Of a stretch of 64,000 nt of DNA, positions 17,338 through 26,628 are shown piece after piece. The stretch spans positions 1 to 64,000 of the forward strand of contig NZ_JAACFT010000036.1 in the NCBI RefSeq assembly GCF_029051685.1, written 5' to 3'. The stretch's first letter is position 1. Every line of letters begins with the position of its first letter. Position numbers and translations under genes: made by a program. The notes under the pieces are model-generated. The model worked only from the letters and a program-made list of their open reading frames with translations. It was not told where the DNA came from and searched no databases. The stretch is from Bradyrhizobium sp. CSA207. Lineage in GTDB: Bacteria > Pseudomonadota > Alphaproteobacteria > Rhizobiales > Xanthobacteraceae.

Positions 17338-18378
17338 ATGATCTTCCGCCAGCTCTTCGACAGCGTTTCAGGCACCTACAGCTACGTCCTGGCGAGCCGA
17401 CCGGGCGGCGAGGCGCTGATCCTCGATCCCGTGCTGGAAAAGGTCGACCGCTACTGCCAGCTGCTGCGCGAGCTCGACCTCAAGCTGGTCAAGGCGGTCG
17501 ACACTCATCTGCATGCCGACCACGTCACCGGTCTCGGCGAATTGCGCGACCGCACCCATTGCATGACCGTCATGGGCGACCAGACCAAGGCCGACGTTGT
17601 GGCGATGCGGGTTGCCGACGGCGACAAGGTGACGATCGAGGGACTGTCGCTCGACGTAATGTACACGCCCGGCCACACCGACGATTCCTATTCCTATCTG
17701 ATGGGCGACCGCGTCTTCACCGGCGATACGCTGCTGATCCGCGGCACCGGCCGCACCGATTTCCAGAACGGCTCATCGCGCGCGCAGTACGACTCGATTT
17801 TCAACCGCCTGCTCAAATTGCCGGACGAGACGATGGTGTTTCCGGCGCATGACTACAAGGGCGACACCGTCTCCACCATCGGCGAGGAGAAGCGCTACAA
17901 TCCGCGGCTCCAGGTGCGCTCGGTCGACGAATATATCGAGCTGATGGCCAATCTGAAGCTGCCCAATCCGAAGATGATGGACGTCGCGGTGCCCGCCAAC
18001 ATGCATGTCGGCTTGCATCAGGAGGAGCTGGAGAAGGAGGGCCGCGCGCTCAGCGCGGCCGAGGCGATCCGCTCGCTCGGCCGTCCCGACATCCTGCTGG
18101 TCGATCTGCGCGAGACCAATGAGCGGATGAAGCACGGCACGCTCGAAGGCGCGCTGCACACGCCCTATCCGTCCGTCGAGGAGAGCCTGAAGCCCGGCGG
18201 CATGCTGCGTGAGGTCGCGGCGGCGACCGGCCGCCGCGTGGTGTTCTTCTGCGCCTTCGGCGAGCGCTCTGCGATGGCGGTGGCCGCCGCCAAGGATGCC
18301 GGGCTTTCCAACACCGCTCACATCGCCGGTGGCATCGACGCCTGGAAGAAGGCCGGTGGGCCGGTCATGCGGGGCTGA
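17338..18378 (+). CDS. Persulfide dioxygenase-like metallo-beta-lactamase fused to rhodanese
   Basis: A 346-aa fusion. Residues 1-235 are an ETHE1-like metallo-beta-lactamase domain: His57, His59, Asp61 and His62 in the THLHADH motif, a later His in TPGHTDDSYSY, FTGDTLLIRGTGRTDFQNG, and FPAHDYKG. Residues 245-346 are a rhodanese domain whose active-site Cys305 sits in FFCAFGERS. Such fusions oxidise glutathione persulfide to sulfite and transfer sulfane sulfur. The position directly after the sox operon fits persulfide disposal. Rhodanese loop sequence differs from the classical CRSGxR loop, so transferase activity should be confirmed separately. Confidence 0.88.
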   Translation: MIFRQLFDSVSGTYSYVLASRPGGEALILDPVLEKVDRYCQLLRELDLKLVKAVDTHLHADHVTGLGELRDRTHCMTVMGDQTKADVVAMRVADGDKVTIEGLSLDVMYTPGHTDDSYSYLMGDRVFTGDTLLIRGTGRTDFQNGSSRAQYDSIFNRLLKLPDETMVFPAHDYKGDTVSTIGEEKRYNPRLQVRSVDEYIELMANLKLPNPKMMDVAVPANMHVGLHQEELEKEGRALSAAEAIRSLGRPDILLVDLRETNERMKHGTLEGALHTPYPSVEESLKPGGMLREVAAATGRRVVFFCAFGERSAMAVAAAKDAGLSNTAHIAGGIDAWKKAGGPVMRG

Positions 18379-18466
18379 CGTCATCGTTTCGCCCCTTGAG
18401 ATAAGTCAGGGACCGCACATATTTTCAGGCTAGAAGCGGATGACGCATCACCATCCGGGAACAGCC

Positions 18467-18625
18467 ATGGCCAAGACCGCCAAACCAAGCGAGCCGCCCA
18501 AAAAGGTGGGCGACAAGACGAAGCAGCCATCGCCCCCGCGCGACGATACCGGCGATGATTACGAGGATGGCGACATCGCCACCCCGAAACGCGATCGTTA
18601 CGGCCCGGATGACGAGCCGTTGTGA
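18467..18625 (+). CDS. Small acidic/basic hypothetical protein
   Basis: A 52-aa, highly charged protein rich in Lys, Pro and Asp (VGDKTKQPSPPRDDTGDDYEDGD), without hydrophobic segments or known motif; probably disordered. The start at 18467 follows GGGAACAG and is preferred over the ATG at 18440. It may be a small rhizobial conserved protein, but the sequence alone gives no function. It lies between the persulfide enzyme gene and a repeat. Confidence 0.5.
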   Translation: MAKTAKPSEPPKKVGDKTKQPSPPRDDTGDDYEDGDIATPKRDRYGPDDEPL

Positions 18626-18674
18626 GCGCGGTGAGTGCTGCGTCTTGACTGGCGATCGCGCATCACCCTTCAAT

Positions 18675-18800
18675 GTCGTCCCGGCGAAGGCCGGGACCCA
18701 TACCGCGTGATCCATCTATGCGGATGGTCGTAGTACCGAACGACGATTCGTCGTCACACTGCTCCTTGAGGTTATGGGTCCCGGCCTTCGCCGGGACGAC
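18675..18800. repeat. GTCGTCCCGGCGAAGGCCGGGA inverted repeat, copy 1
   Basis: Left arm GTCGTCCCGGCGAAGGCCGG and right arm CCGGCCTTCGCCGGGACGAC are reverse complements, each itself containing a small hairpin. The centre includes ATACCGCGTGATCCATCTATG. It occupies most of the 300-base gap 18626-18925, in which no gene is seen. A copy lies at 37.97 kb. Confidence 0.9.
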
Positions 18801-18925
18801 CACGTGGAGACGTCTGGATTCCCCTCGCTTTGCCACCCGCACTAGCTGCCATGCGCCTGCGTTCATGGACAAATAGCTGCAGTCCCCGATAGTTTGCGCT
18901 CCCTGACGGACCTGAAACGGTAGCA

Positions 18926-20137
18926 ATGGTCGACGTTCTCGCCGCACCGCAACAAGGCAAGGCGGACAGCGCGCTGCGCACGCTGACCGGAATCTCGATC
19001 GCGCATTGGGTCAGCCATTTTCATCTGCTGGTCCTGCCGATGCTGTTTCCGTTCCTGAAGAGCCAGCTGGGCGTCGGCTATGTCGAGCTCGGTTTCGCGC
19101 TGACCGTCCTTGCCGTCGTCTCGGGACTGACGCAGGCGCCGACTGGCTATCTCGTCGACCATTTTGGCGCGCGAAGGATCCTGCTGGGCGGGCTGACACT
19201 CGGTGGGCTTGCGCTGATCATCCTCGGCCTGCACCTGAGCTACACCTCGCTGATCGCGGCCGCCGTGTTGCTCGGGCTCGCCAACAGCGTCTATCACCCC
19301 GCCGACTACGCCATCCTGGCCGAGCACATGGACGAGGCGCGGATGGGCCGCGCCTTCTCGGTTCACACCTTTGCCGGCTATTTCGGTGGCGCGGTGGCGC
19401 CGGCGATCGTCGCAGCGCTGGTCATTGTATCCGGCGGCGTCGGCGCGCTGATCGTATCGGGCGCGATCGGCGTGCTGGTGGCGCTGCTGCTGCTCTTGAT
19501 GAACATTCCAGATGCCGGCGCCAACAAGAACAGGCCGGGCAACGCGGCCGAGCCGAAGCATGCCGTCATCACACCTGCCCTGATCACACTGACCATGCTG
19601 TTCATGCTGCTCAGCCTGTCCGTTGCCGGCATCAGTAATTTCGGCGTGGTCGCCCTGATGAGCGGCTACGGCGTCTCCTACTCCGCCGCCAATGTCGCAC
19701 TGACGGCGTTCCTCGCCGCCAGCGCCGCCGGGGTGCTGGCGGGTGGCTTCCTCGCCGACCACACCGAGCGCCACGGCTACGTCGCTGCGGCCTGCTTTGC
19801 CGTGAACGCGGCGATCGTGCTGCTGATCGCTTTGGTCACGCTGCCGGGTTGGGCTTTGACAGCGGCGATGACGGCCGCGGGATTCCTCTCCGGCGTGATC
19901 GCGCCCTCGCGCGACATGCTGGTGCGCAATGCGGCGCCTCCCGGCGCCGCGGGGCGCGCCTTCGGCATCGTCTCCACCGGTTTCAATCTCGGCGGCATCG
20001 TCAGCCCGCTGCTGTTCGGCTGGATCATGGACCAGAGCGCCCCGCACTGGGTGTTCGGCGCCTCCGTGATGTTCATGCTGGCAACGGTGCTGCTGTCGCC
20101 GTTGACGGAGCGGCGGGCGCAAGCCACTGCGAACTGA
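18926..20137 (+). CDS. Major facilitator superfamily transporter
   Basis: A 403-aa carrier with about twelve membrane segments. The helix 2-3 loop reads GYLVDHFGARRILLGGL, the standard MFS signature, and a related GFLADHTERHG sits at the matching position in the second half. HWVSHFHLLVLPMLFPFLK near the N-terminus is reminiscent of fosmidomycin-resistance (Fsr)-type carriers, a weak lead only. It stands alone between two repeats. Substrate unknown. Confidence 0.84.
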   Translation: MVDVLAAPQQGKADSALRTLTGISIAHWVSHFHLLVLPMLFPFLKSQLGVGYVELGFALTVLAVVSGLTQAPTGYLVDHFGARRILLGGLTLGGLALIILGLHLSYTSLIAAAVLLGLANSVYHPADYAILAEHMDEARMGRAFSVHTFAGYFGGAVAPAIVAALVIVSGGVGALIVSGAIGVLVALLLLLMNIPDAGANKNRPGNAAEPKHAVITPALITLTMLFMLLSLSVAGISNFGVVALMSGYGVSYSAANVALTAFLAASAAGVLAGGFLADHTERHGYVAAACFAVNAAIVLLIALVTLPGWALTAAMTAAGFLSGVIAPSRDMLVRNAAPPGAAGRAFGIVSTGFNLGGIVSPLLFGWIMDQSAPHWVFGASVMFMLATVLLSPLTERRAQATAN

Positions 20138-20170
20138 TTGGCGGTATCTCCACGTATTCAACTGTCGTCC

Positions 20171-20356
20171 CCTTACCCTCCCCTGGAGGGGTCCGAGACG
20201 AGCGAAGCTCGCTCGTGGGTCGGCTCACATGGAGCGCAGCGAAAATGTGAGACGGGGTGGGGTGGTCTCTCCAAAGAAACGGTGCCCGAGTGGACGGATC
20301 ACCCCACCCCGCTCGCGCTTCGCGTGATCGACCCTCCCCCTCCAGGGGAGGGTAAG
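20171..20356. repeat. CTTACCCTCCCCTGGAGGGG inverted repeat
   Basis: The left arm CCTTACCCTCCCCTGGAGGG pairs with the right arm CCCTCCAGGGGAGGGTAAG. Inner segments CACATGGAGCGCAGCGAAAATGTG and GGGGTGGGGTGG/CCACCCCG form further hairpins. It separates two convergent MFS genes. Confidence 0.85.
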
Positions 20357-20367
20357 AGCGCCGCCCC

Positions 20368-21705
20368 TTACGTCGGCGACACTGCGCCCTTCAGCGCGGC
20401 AGCCTGCGGGGCAGCGTTGCCGGTCAGCCTGGCGCGCTCGGTGTTCGGCCACAGCAGCAACAGGCCGAGCAGGCCTGAGCCGACCATGATCACGGCGTTG
20501 ATGGTGAAGCCGGTCATATAGCCGTCGACCATGTTTCCGGCGCGCTGGATCACGGTGCCCATGACGGCGGGCGCGACAATGCCCGCGAGCGTGTAGAGCG
20601 CACCGTAAATCGCGAGAACCGCGCCGCGCTGCGAGGCCGGAGTGAATTCGCCGAGCATGGGCGGGCAAACCACATAGATGGCACCGCACAGGCCGGTGCC
20701 GACCACGAGCAGGGCGATCTGGAAACCCGCGCCCTGGACATGCGGCATCGTGGCCAGGATCAGGCCACCGATCACCAGTGGCACGGAGCCGAGTACGCCA
20801 CGCGCGATGCGAGTGGTCGAGCCGCGCGCCATCATCACCTGCGAGATCCAGCCGGTGAGGATCACGATCGTGGCGCCGAACACCCAGGGCAGGATCGAGA
20901 TGAAGCCGGCCTGGCTCTGCGAAAAGCCGAGCCCCTTGACGATGAAGGGCGTGAACCAGGTGAGACCGAGCGACAGCGCCCAATAGGCGCCGAAGGTCGC
21001 CGCCACGCAGCCGATGAAGGTGCGTGAGGTGAGGAGCTGAAGATAGGGGATCCTCGGCTCGTTCGCCGCGAGAAACTGGGTGTCCTCCAGCGGGCCTTCC
21101 TTGCCGAGCGCGAGCCAGGCCGCGACCCAGATCAGGCCGACGATTCCGAGCGCGCCGAAGGCATAGTGCCAGGAATGGTTGACGATGATCCAGTTCAGCG
21201 CCGGCACGGCGAGGATGACGCCGAAGGCCGAGCCCTGCGACAGGATTGCGGTCGGCAGCGTGCGCTTCTCGTCGGGGAACCATTTGTAGATCGCGTGCAT
21301 AGCGACCGAAGCCGCCGGACCTTCGCCGGCGCCGAGCGCGATGCGGCAGATCACGAGTGTGGTGAAGCTGACGGTGCCAACCATCGGGAACTGAGTGAGC
21401 GCCCAGATCACGGCCAACGTCAGCAGCACCCAGCGCGTCGGCACCTTGTTGACGATGAAGCCGACCACGATGGCCGAGATCGAGAACAGGAAGAAGAACG
21501 ACGAGCCCAGCAGGCCGAACTGCTCCGGCTCGAGTTTCAGCTCGGTCATGATCGGTACGCCGGCGAGACCGACGACGATCTTGTCGGCGAAGTTCACCAG
21601 CATGAACAGAAACAGGAGAAAGGTAACGGTCCAGGCGCCCTTCGGTGTTGGCTTGGACATCCCCGTCGTCTTGTCCGCCGCTTTGGGCGTTCCCTGAGCG
21701 CTCAT
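20368..21705 (-). CDS. MFS transporter of the anion:cation symporter (ACS) type
   Basis: A 445-aa carrier. After a ~25-residue polar N-terminus rich in Lys, Thr and Pro, the first helix contains the NFADK motif, a hallmark of the ACS family of organic-anion carriers (phthalate, tartrate, glucarate, hexuronate types). RxGxGxGEGPAASVAMHAIYKWFP matches the helix 4 region (ALGAGEGPAAS). Twelve helices can be counted. The start at 21705 follows GGGGAGAAG and is preferred over 21726. Probably an importer of an organic anion; substrate unknown. Confidence 0.87.
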   Translation of the reverse strand: MSAQGTPKAADKTTGMSKPTPKGAWTVTFLLFLFMLVNFADKIVVGLAGVPIMTELKLEPEQFGLLGSSFFFLFSISAIVVGFIVNKVPTRWVLLTLAVIWALTQFPMVGTVSFTTLVICRIALGAGEGPAASVAMHAIYKWFPDEKRTLPTAILSQGSAFGVILAVPALNWIIVNHSWHYAFGALGIVGLIWVAAWLALGKEGPLEDTQFLAANEPRIPYLQLLTSRTFIGCVAATFGAYWALSLGLTWFTPFIVKGLGFSQSQAGFISILPWVFGATIVILTGWISQVMMARGSTTRIARGVLGSVPLVIGGLILATMPHVQGAGFQIALLVVGTGLCGAIYVVCPPMLGEFTPASQRGAVLAIYGALYTLAGIVAPAVMGTVIQRAGNMVDGYMTGFTINAVIMVGSGLLGLLLLWPNTERARLTGNAAPQAAALKGAVSPT

Positions 21706-21843
21706 GCTTCTCCCCGTCTGCCTCATTTGGCAGTTTTATGATTTGGCTTTCCTGGAGCTAACAACGGCTTCGATGCCAACGCAACCCGGCATTTCCACGT
21801 CAAGTGTGCTACGCAGCATTCCCGTTAATTCCGTCCGGCGCCA

Positions 21844-22503
21844 TTGATCGTGCTGAGCATCAAGAATCTCTCCAAGACCTTCTCCTCGGCCGGCGAGCCC
21901 GTTCATGTGCTGCGCGGTGTCGACCTCGAGCTCAGGGCCGGCGAGCGCGTCGCGCTGACCGGCGAATCCGGCAGCGGCAAGAGCACGCTGTTGCACCTGA
22001 TCGCCGGGCTGGATGCTGCCGATGGCGGCACGATCCGGCTGGAGGACGCCGAGGTCACCAACCTGTCGGACGCGGGCCGCGCGGCGGTGCGGCGCGACCG
22101 GATCGGACTGGTTTTTCAGCAGTACAATCTGATCCCGAGCCTGTCGGTCGAGGACAATCTCGCCTTCCAGGCGCGAATCGCCGGCCGGCACGATGCGGCC
22201 TGGACCAAGGAACTGGTCGAACGGCTCGGGCTCGCCGGCCTGCTCAAGCGCTATCCCGAGCAATTGTCCGGTGGCCAGCAGCAGCGGGTCGCGATCGGCC
22301 GTGCCTTGGCGACAAAGCCCTCGCTGCTGCTCGCGGACGAGCCGACCGGCAATCTTGACGAAGAGACTGCCGACGACGTGCTGGCGCTGGCGCGCGACCT
22401 CGTCGCGCGCACCGGCTGCGGCTTCCTGATGGTGACGCACAGCCTGCACCTGGCCGGCACGCTCGACCGCCACGTCATCCTGCATGCGGGGCGGATCGCA
22501 TGA
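21844..22503 (+). CDS. ABC transporter ATPase of the LolD/MacB type (AttE-like)
   Basis: A 219-aa ATPase. Walker A GESGSGKS is at residues 40-47, the Q-loop is FQQYNLIPSLSVEDNL, the signature LSGGQQQR precedes RALATKPSLLLADEPTGNLDEET (Walker B and D-loop), and the switch His lies in MVTHSL. Sequence is of the LolD/MacB/FtsE class that works with FtsX-like permeases. The permease gene overlaps its stop by four bases. The start is TTG 21844 or GTG 21850; neither has a strong ribosome site. It begins a three-gene operon like attEFGH. Confidence 0.9.
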   Translation: MIVLSIKNLSKTFSSAGEPVHVLRGVDLELRAGERVALTGESGSGKSTLLHLIAGLDAADGGTIRLEDAEVTNLSDAGRAAVRRDRIGLVFQQYNLIPSLSVEDNLAFQARIAGRHDAAWTKELVERLGLAGLLKRYPEQLSGGQQQRVAIGRALATKPSLLLADEPTGNLDEETADDVLALARDLVARTGCGFLMVTHSLHLAGTLDRHVILHAGRIA

Positions 22504-24962
22504 GACGGGCGCTGTGGGTTCTCGCGGTGCTGCTCAGCCATTGGCGGCGGCACAAGATGCAGTTCGCGACGCTCGTGATCGGACTGGTTGCAGCGACCGC
22601 ACTGTGGAGCGGCGTGCAGGCGATCAACCAGCAGGCCCGCAACGCCTATGACCGCGCCGCAGCGACCTTCGGCGGCGTTCGCACGGCGATGCTGGTTGCA
22701 CCGAATGCGGCAACCTTCTCGCAGGACCTGTTCGTCAAGCTCCGCCGCGCGGGCTGGCCGGTCTCGCCGGTGCTGGAAGGCCGCGTCCAGGTCAACGGGC
22801 GTTCGATACGGCTGCTCGGCATCGAGCCGGTGACGCTGCCGGCTGATGTCGGCAACGCGCCGCGCCTTGGTGCTTCGGATTTGAGCAGTTTTGTTGCACC
22901 GCCCGGCCAGACATTGGTGGCGCGGGAGACGCTGACGGACCTGCAGGAGCAAGAGGGCGCGGCACCCTCGATCAGCAGTGGCGCAAAGCTGCCGCCGCTG
23001 CGCGTGCTGCCGCAGCTCGTCCCCGAGGTTCTGGTGGTCGACATCGGTGTGGCGCAACGTCTGCTGAACAAGCCGGACCAGGTGTCTCGCCTCCTGATCG
23101 GCACGCCGAAGGGCAAGCCCGCGCCGCTCGCAAGCATCGTTGGCGACCAGTTGCAGCGGATAGAGCCGAACGCAGAGACGGAGCTGGAGCGCCTCACCGA
23201 CAGCTTTCATCTCAACCTCACGGCGTTCGGCCTGTTGTCGTTCTTCGTCGGTCTCTTCATCGTCAACTCGGCCGTGGGCCTTGCCTTCGAGCAACGGCTG
23301 CCGATGCTGCGCACCTTGCGGGCCTGCGGCGCGTCGGCGCGGCTGGTCAACACGGTCATGGTGGTCGAGCTGGTGGTGCTGGCGCTGGTCGCCGGCCTGA
23401 TCGGGCTCGCCTGCGGCTATTTCATCGCGGCTGCGCTGTTGCCCGATGTCGTCGCGTCGCTACGTGGGCTCTATGGTGCGCAGATCCCGGGGCAGCTCAC
23501 GCTGCGGCCCGAATGGTGGCTCGCCGGCATCGGCATCAGCATCGCCGGCGCGATGGTGGCGGCCGCGACCAGCCTGATCAAGGCGTTCCGCATGCCGGTG
23601 CTGGTGACGGCGCAGCCCTACGCCTGGCAGCAGAGGCAGCGCCGCTGGCTGATCCTGCAAAGCGCGGCGGCCTGCGCCGTATTCGCGGTCGCACTGCTCC
23701 TGCTTCGCTATGGCGATTCGCTGATTTCTGGTTTCGGCGTGCTGGCGGCCCTGATGTTTGGCGCGGCACTAATCTTGCCGGCTTCCCTGGAAATCATCCT
23801 GCTTGTGGGCCAGCGCACCGCGCGGGGGCCGCTGGCGCGGTGGTTCTGGGCGGACAGCCGGCAACAGCTCTCCGGATTGTCGCTGGCGCTGATGGCGCTG
23901 CTGCTTGCGCTTGCCGTCAATGTCGGCGTCTCCACCATGGTCGAAACCTTCAGCCGCACTTTTGTCGGCTGGCTCAGCGGCCGGCTCGCGGCCGATGTCT
24001 ACATCAGCGCATCCGACAATGCGCAAGGCGTTGCGATCCGAAACTGGCTGAAGGACCGCAGCGAGGCCCAGGCGATCCTGTCAGGCGGGCGCGCCGAGAC
24101 GCAGGTTCAGGGCCAGCCGGTGGAATTGCTCGGCCTTCCCGATCATGCGCTCTATCGCGAGCGCTGGCCGCTGCTGGAGGCCGCGCCGCGCGCCTGGACC
24201 CGGCTCATACCGGGCAATGCCGCCTTCATCAGTGAGCAACTGAGCCGCCGCATCAACGTCCGTGTCGGCGATGTCGTCGAGGTGCCAGCACCGGGCGGGA
24301 CCTGGGAGCTCGACATCGTCGGCATCTACGCCGATTACGGCAATCCCAAGGGGCAATTGGCTGTCAATGTCGCGGCGCTGATCCGGCAGTTTCCGCAGAC
24401 GCCGCAGACGCGGATCGGCCTCATCGTCGCGCGGGACAAGATTGCCGGATTGATCGTCGCATTACAGAAGCAGTTTGCGCTCGACGAGCGCAGCGTCGCC
24501 GACCAGGCGACGGTGAAGGCCGAATCGATCCGCATCTTCAATCGCACCTTTGCCGTGACGTCGGCGTTGAACGCCTTCACGCTCGGCGTGGCCGGCATTG
24601 CGCTCCTGACCAGCCTGCTGACGCTGGCAAATTCCCGCCTGCCGCAGCTCGCGCCGCTGTGGGCGATCGGCATCACGCGGCCACGCCTTGCCGCGATCGA
24701 ACTGACCAAGACGCTGTCGGTCGCGCTGTTCACCGCGCTGCTCGCGGTACCGCTCGGGCTGTTGGTGGCGTGGTGCCTGATTGCGATCGTCAACGTGAAG
24801 GCGTTCGGCTGGCGGCTGCCATTCCATGTGTTTCCGCTGCAACTGGTCGAGCTGATTGCGGTCGCGCTGTTGGCCTCGCTGCTCGCCGCTGCACTGCCGG
24901 TCTTGCGGTTGGCGCGGATGCAGCCGGCGAACCTCGTCAAGGTGTTTGCCAATGAGCGCTGA
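22500..24962 (+). CDS. FtsX-like ABC transporter permease (AttFG-like)
   Basis: An 820-aa membrane protein with two FtsX-like modules: an N-terminal helix (about 15-35), a periplasmic domain, three helices near residues 240-380, further helices near 385-485, a second periplasmic domain (about 490-690), and three C-terminal helices. GLLSFFVGLFIVNSAVGLAFEQRLPMLRTLRACG is the conserved FtsX segment. It partners the ATPase upstream, with which it overlaps by four bases. Substrates of this class are usually lipids, lipoproteins or peptides; here the following gene encodes an AttH-like lipocalin, which suggests a lipid-related role (inference). Confidence 0.88.
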   Translation: MRRALWVLAVLLSHWRRHKMQFATLVIGLVAATALWSGVQAINQQARNAYDRAAATFGGVRTAMLVAPNAATFSQDLFVKLRRAGWPVSPVLEGRVQVNGRSIRLLGIEPVTLPADVGNAPRLGASDLSSFVAPPGQTLVARETLTDLQEQEGAAPSISSGAKLPPLRVLPQLVPEVLVVDIGVAQRLLNKPDQVSRLLIGTPKGKPAPLASIVGDQLQRIEPNAETELERLTDSFHLNLTAFGLLSFFVGLFIVNSAVGLAFEQRLPMLRTLRACGASARLVNTVMVVELVVLALVAGLIGLACGYFIAAALLPDVVASLRGLYGAQIPGQLTLRPEWWLAGIGISIAGAMVAAATSLIKAFRMPVLVTAQPYAWQQRQRRWLILQSAAACAVFAVALLLLRYGDSLISGFGVLAALMFGAALILPASLEIILLVGQRTARGPLARWFWADSRQQLSGLSLALMALLLALAVNVGVSTMVETFSRTFVGWLSGRLAADVYISASDNAQGVAIRNWLKDRSEAQAILSGGRAETQVQGQPVELLGLPDHALYRERWPLLEAAPRAWTRLIPGNAAFISEQLSRRINVRVGDVVEVPAPGGTWELDIVGIYADYGNPKGQLAVNVAALIRQFPQTPQTRIGLIVARDKIAGLIVALQKQFALDERSVADQATVKAESIRIFNRTFAVTSALNAFTLGVAGIALLTSLLTLANSRLPQLAPLWAIGITRPRLAAIELTKTLSVALFTALLAVPLGLLVAWCLIAIVNVKAFGWRLPFHVFPLQLVELIAVALLASLLAAALPVLRLARMQPANLVKVFANER

Positions 24963-26034
24963 CAGGATTTCGCGGCGCGCCTTTGCCGGCGGCATCGTCG
25001 CCCTCACCCTCGCACGCCGTGCCGGCGCGCAGGGCTATGCCGGGCTCGGCGAGAAAGCCGACGGCTTTGCGCAGGTCGCGCCGGGAAAGCTGTTTACCTT
25101 TCCGGCCGATCACGGGCCGCATCCGGAGTTTCGCATCGAATGGTGGTATCTGACGGCGAACCTCGTCGATAGCAGCGGCGCGGCTTGCGGCCTGCAATGG
25201 ACGCTGTTCCGACAGGCGACGCAGCCGGGGCCGCAAGGCGAGGGCTGGGCCAATCAGCAGCTCTGGATGGGGCATGCCGCCGTGACGCGCGCCGACACCC
25301 ATCGTTTCAACGAGCTGTTTTCGCGCGGCGGCGTCGGACAGGCTGGGGTCACGGCAAAGCCGTTCGCGGCGTGGATTGACGATTGGGAGATCAAGGGATC
25401 CGAGCAGACCGATGATCGCACCCTGGCGCCGCTGACGCTGAAAGCGTCGGGCGCCGATTTCAGTTACGCGCTCACGCTGGAGGCCGACCGGCCGGTAGTG
25501 TTGCAGGGCGATGGCGGCTTCAGCCGCAAATCCGAGCGCGGGCAAGCCTCCTACTATTGCAGCCAGCCGTTCTTTCGCGCGCGCGGCAGCCTCATCATCG
25601 ACGACAAGCCGGTCGACGTCTCGGGCCAGGCCTGGATGGACCGCGAATGGAGCAGCCAGCCGCTCGACGCCGACCAAACCGGCTGGGACTGGCTGTCGCT
25701 GCATCTTTCGTCCGGCGACAAGCTGATGCTGTATCGGCTGCGGCAGAAGGACGGCAAAGACTATCCATTCGGCAACTGGATCAGCGCAGACGGCCGCACG
25801 CAAATGATCGCGGGAAACGATATCCAGATGACCCCGAAGGCGACGGCAGAGGTCGCAGGACGCAAGCTGCCGGTGGAATGGCAGATCGCGATCCCGTCGC
25901 GATCGTTCTCGGTTGTCTGCAAACCTCTCAATGCAAAGGCATGGATGGGGACCGGCTTCTCCTACTGGGAAGGACCGATCAGCTTTGCCGGCACGCATGA
26001 TGGCGTTGGCTATCTCGAGCTGACCGGGTATTGA
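24952..26034 (+). CDS. Exported lipocalin-like AttH/CrtC-family protein
   Basis: A 360-aa secreted protein. It starts with a Tat-like signal (SRRAFAGGIVALTLARRAGAQG). The body carries the AttH/CrtC hallmarks: FRIEWWYLTANL near residue 65, WMGHAAVT, and GQAWMDREWSSQPLD followed by GWDWLSLHLSSGDKLMLYRLR. Members act as hydratases (CrtC) or as companions of AttEFG-like ABC systems (AttH). The start at 24952 overlaps the permease end by 11 bases, so the three genes form one transcript. The longer frame from 24856 overlaps the permease and is not coding. Ligand unknown. Confidence 0.86.
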   Translation: MSADRISRRAFAGGIVALTLARRAGAQGYAGLGEKADGFAQVAPGKLFTFPADHGPHPEFRIEWWYLTANLVDSSGAACGLQWTLFRQATQPGPQGEGWANQQLWMGHAAVTRADTHRFNELFSRGGVGQAGVTAKPFAAWIDDWEIKGSEQTDDRTLAPLTLKASGADFSYALTLEADRPVVLQGDGGFSRKSERGQASYYCSQPFFRARGSLIIDDKPVDVSGQAWMDREWSSQPLDADQTGWDWLSLHLSSGDKLMLYRLRQKDGKDYPFGNWISADGRTQMIAGNDIQMTPKATAEVAGRKLPVEWQIAIPSRSFSVVCKPLNAKAWMGTGFSYWEGPISFAGTHDGVGYLELTGY

Positions 26035-26061
26035 ACCGCCACCTCCTTCAAGGGACTAGTG

Positions 26062-26448
26062 ATGTATCACCTTACCGCCCTCGTCACGCTGCTGGCGATC
26101 CTGTTTTATTTCTTCGTCTGCATCAACGTGTCGCGCTCGCGCACCAAAACCGGCGTCAAGGTCCCGGCGATGTCGGGACACCCGGATTTCGAGCGGGCCT
26201 TCCGCATCCAGATGAACACGCTGGAATGGATGCCGATCTTCCTGCCGTCGCTCTGGCTGTTTGCGATCTACATCAGCGATGCGGCCGCAGCCGGAATCGG
26301 CGCGGTCTGGATCATCGGCCGCATCGTCTACTTCATCGGCTATTCGAAAGCTGCCGCGAAGCGCGGCCCGGGCTTTGCGATCCAGGGCATCGCCAGCATC
26401 GTGCTGTGGGCGGGCGCCCTGGGAGCGGTGGTGTTGCGGTTGGTGTAA
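26062..26448 (+). CDS. MAPEG-family membrane protein
   Basis: A 128-aa protein with four hydrophobic helices. FERAFRIQMNTLEWMPIFLPSLWLFA is the MAPEG hallmark (compare the R-x-x-x-N-T-x-E motif that binds glutathione in this family), so the protein probably has a trimeric glutathione-transferase-like membrane fold. The start ATG at 26062 follows AGGGA; the preceding GTG at 26059 is less likely. It lies 27 bases after the AttH-like gene and may belong to that operon. Confidence 0.86.
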   Translation: MYHLTALVTLLAILFYFFVCINVSRSRTKTGVKVPAMSGHPDFERAFRIQMNTLEWMPIFLPSLWLFAIYISDAAAAGIGAVWIIGRIVYFIGYSKAAAKRGPGFAIQGIASIVLWAGALGAVVLRLV

Positions 26449-26628
26449 TTCCGCAAGCCCTTCGCATCTGCACTCTGACATGATGAGAGCGCAGCCTTCG
26501 TCCTTCCGTCATCCGAATTGTCGAGGAGGCAGCCGGCCTTGCCGGTTGCCTCGCTGCGCCTGCGTCGCTATCGTTCGCCCAAACAGGCCGCAAAAGGCCC
26601 AAAAGACGGAAGTCCAGGGAGGACGAGG

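Noticed and set aside
18675..18800. Possible insertion-sequence ends or riboswitch
   Set aside because: No transposase frame lies between or beside the arms, and the same element occurs at 37.97 kb in another gene context.
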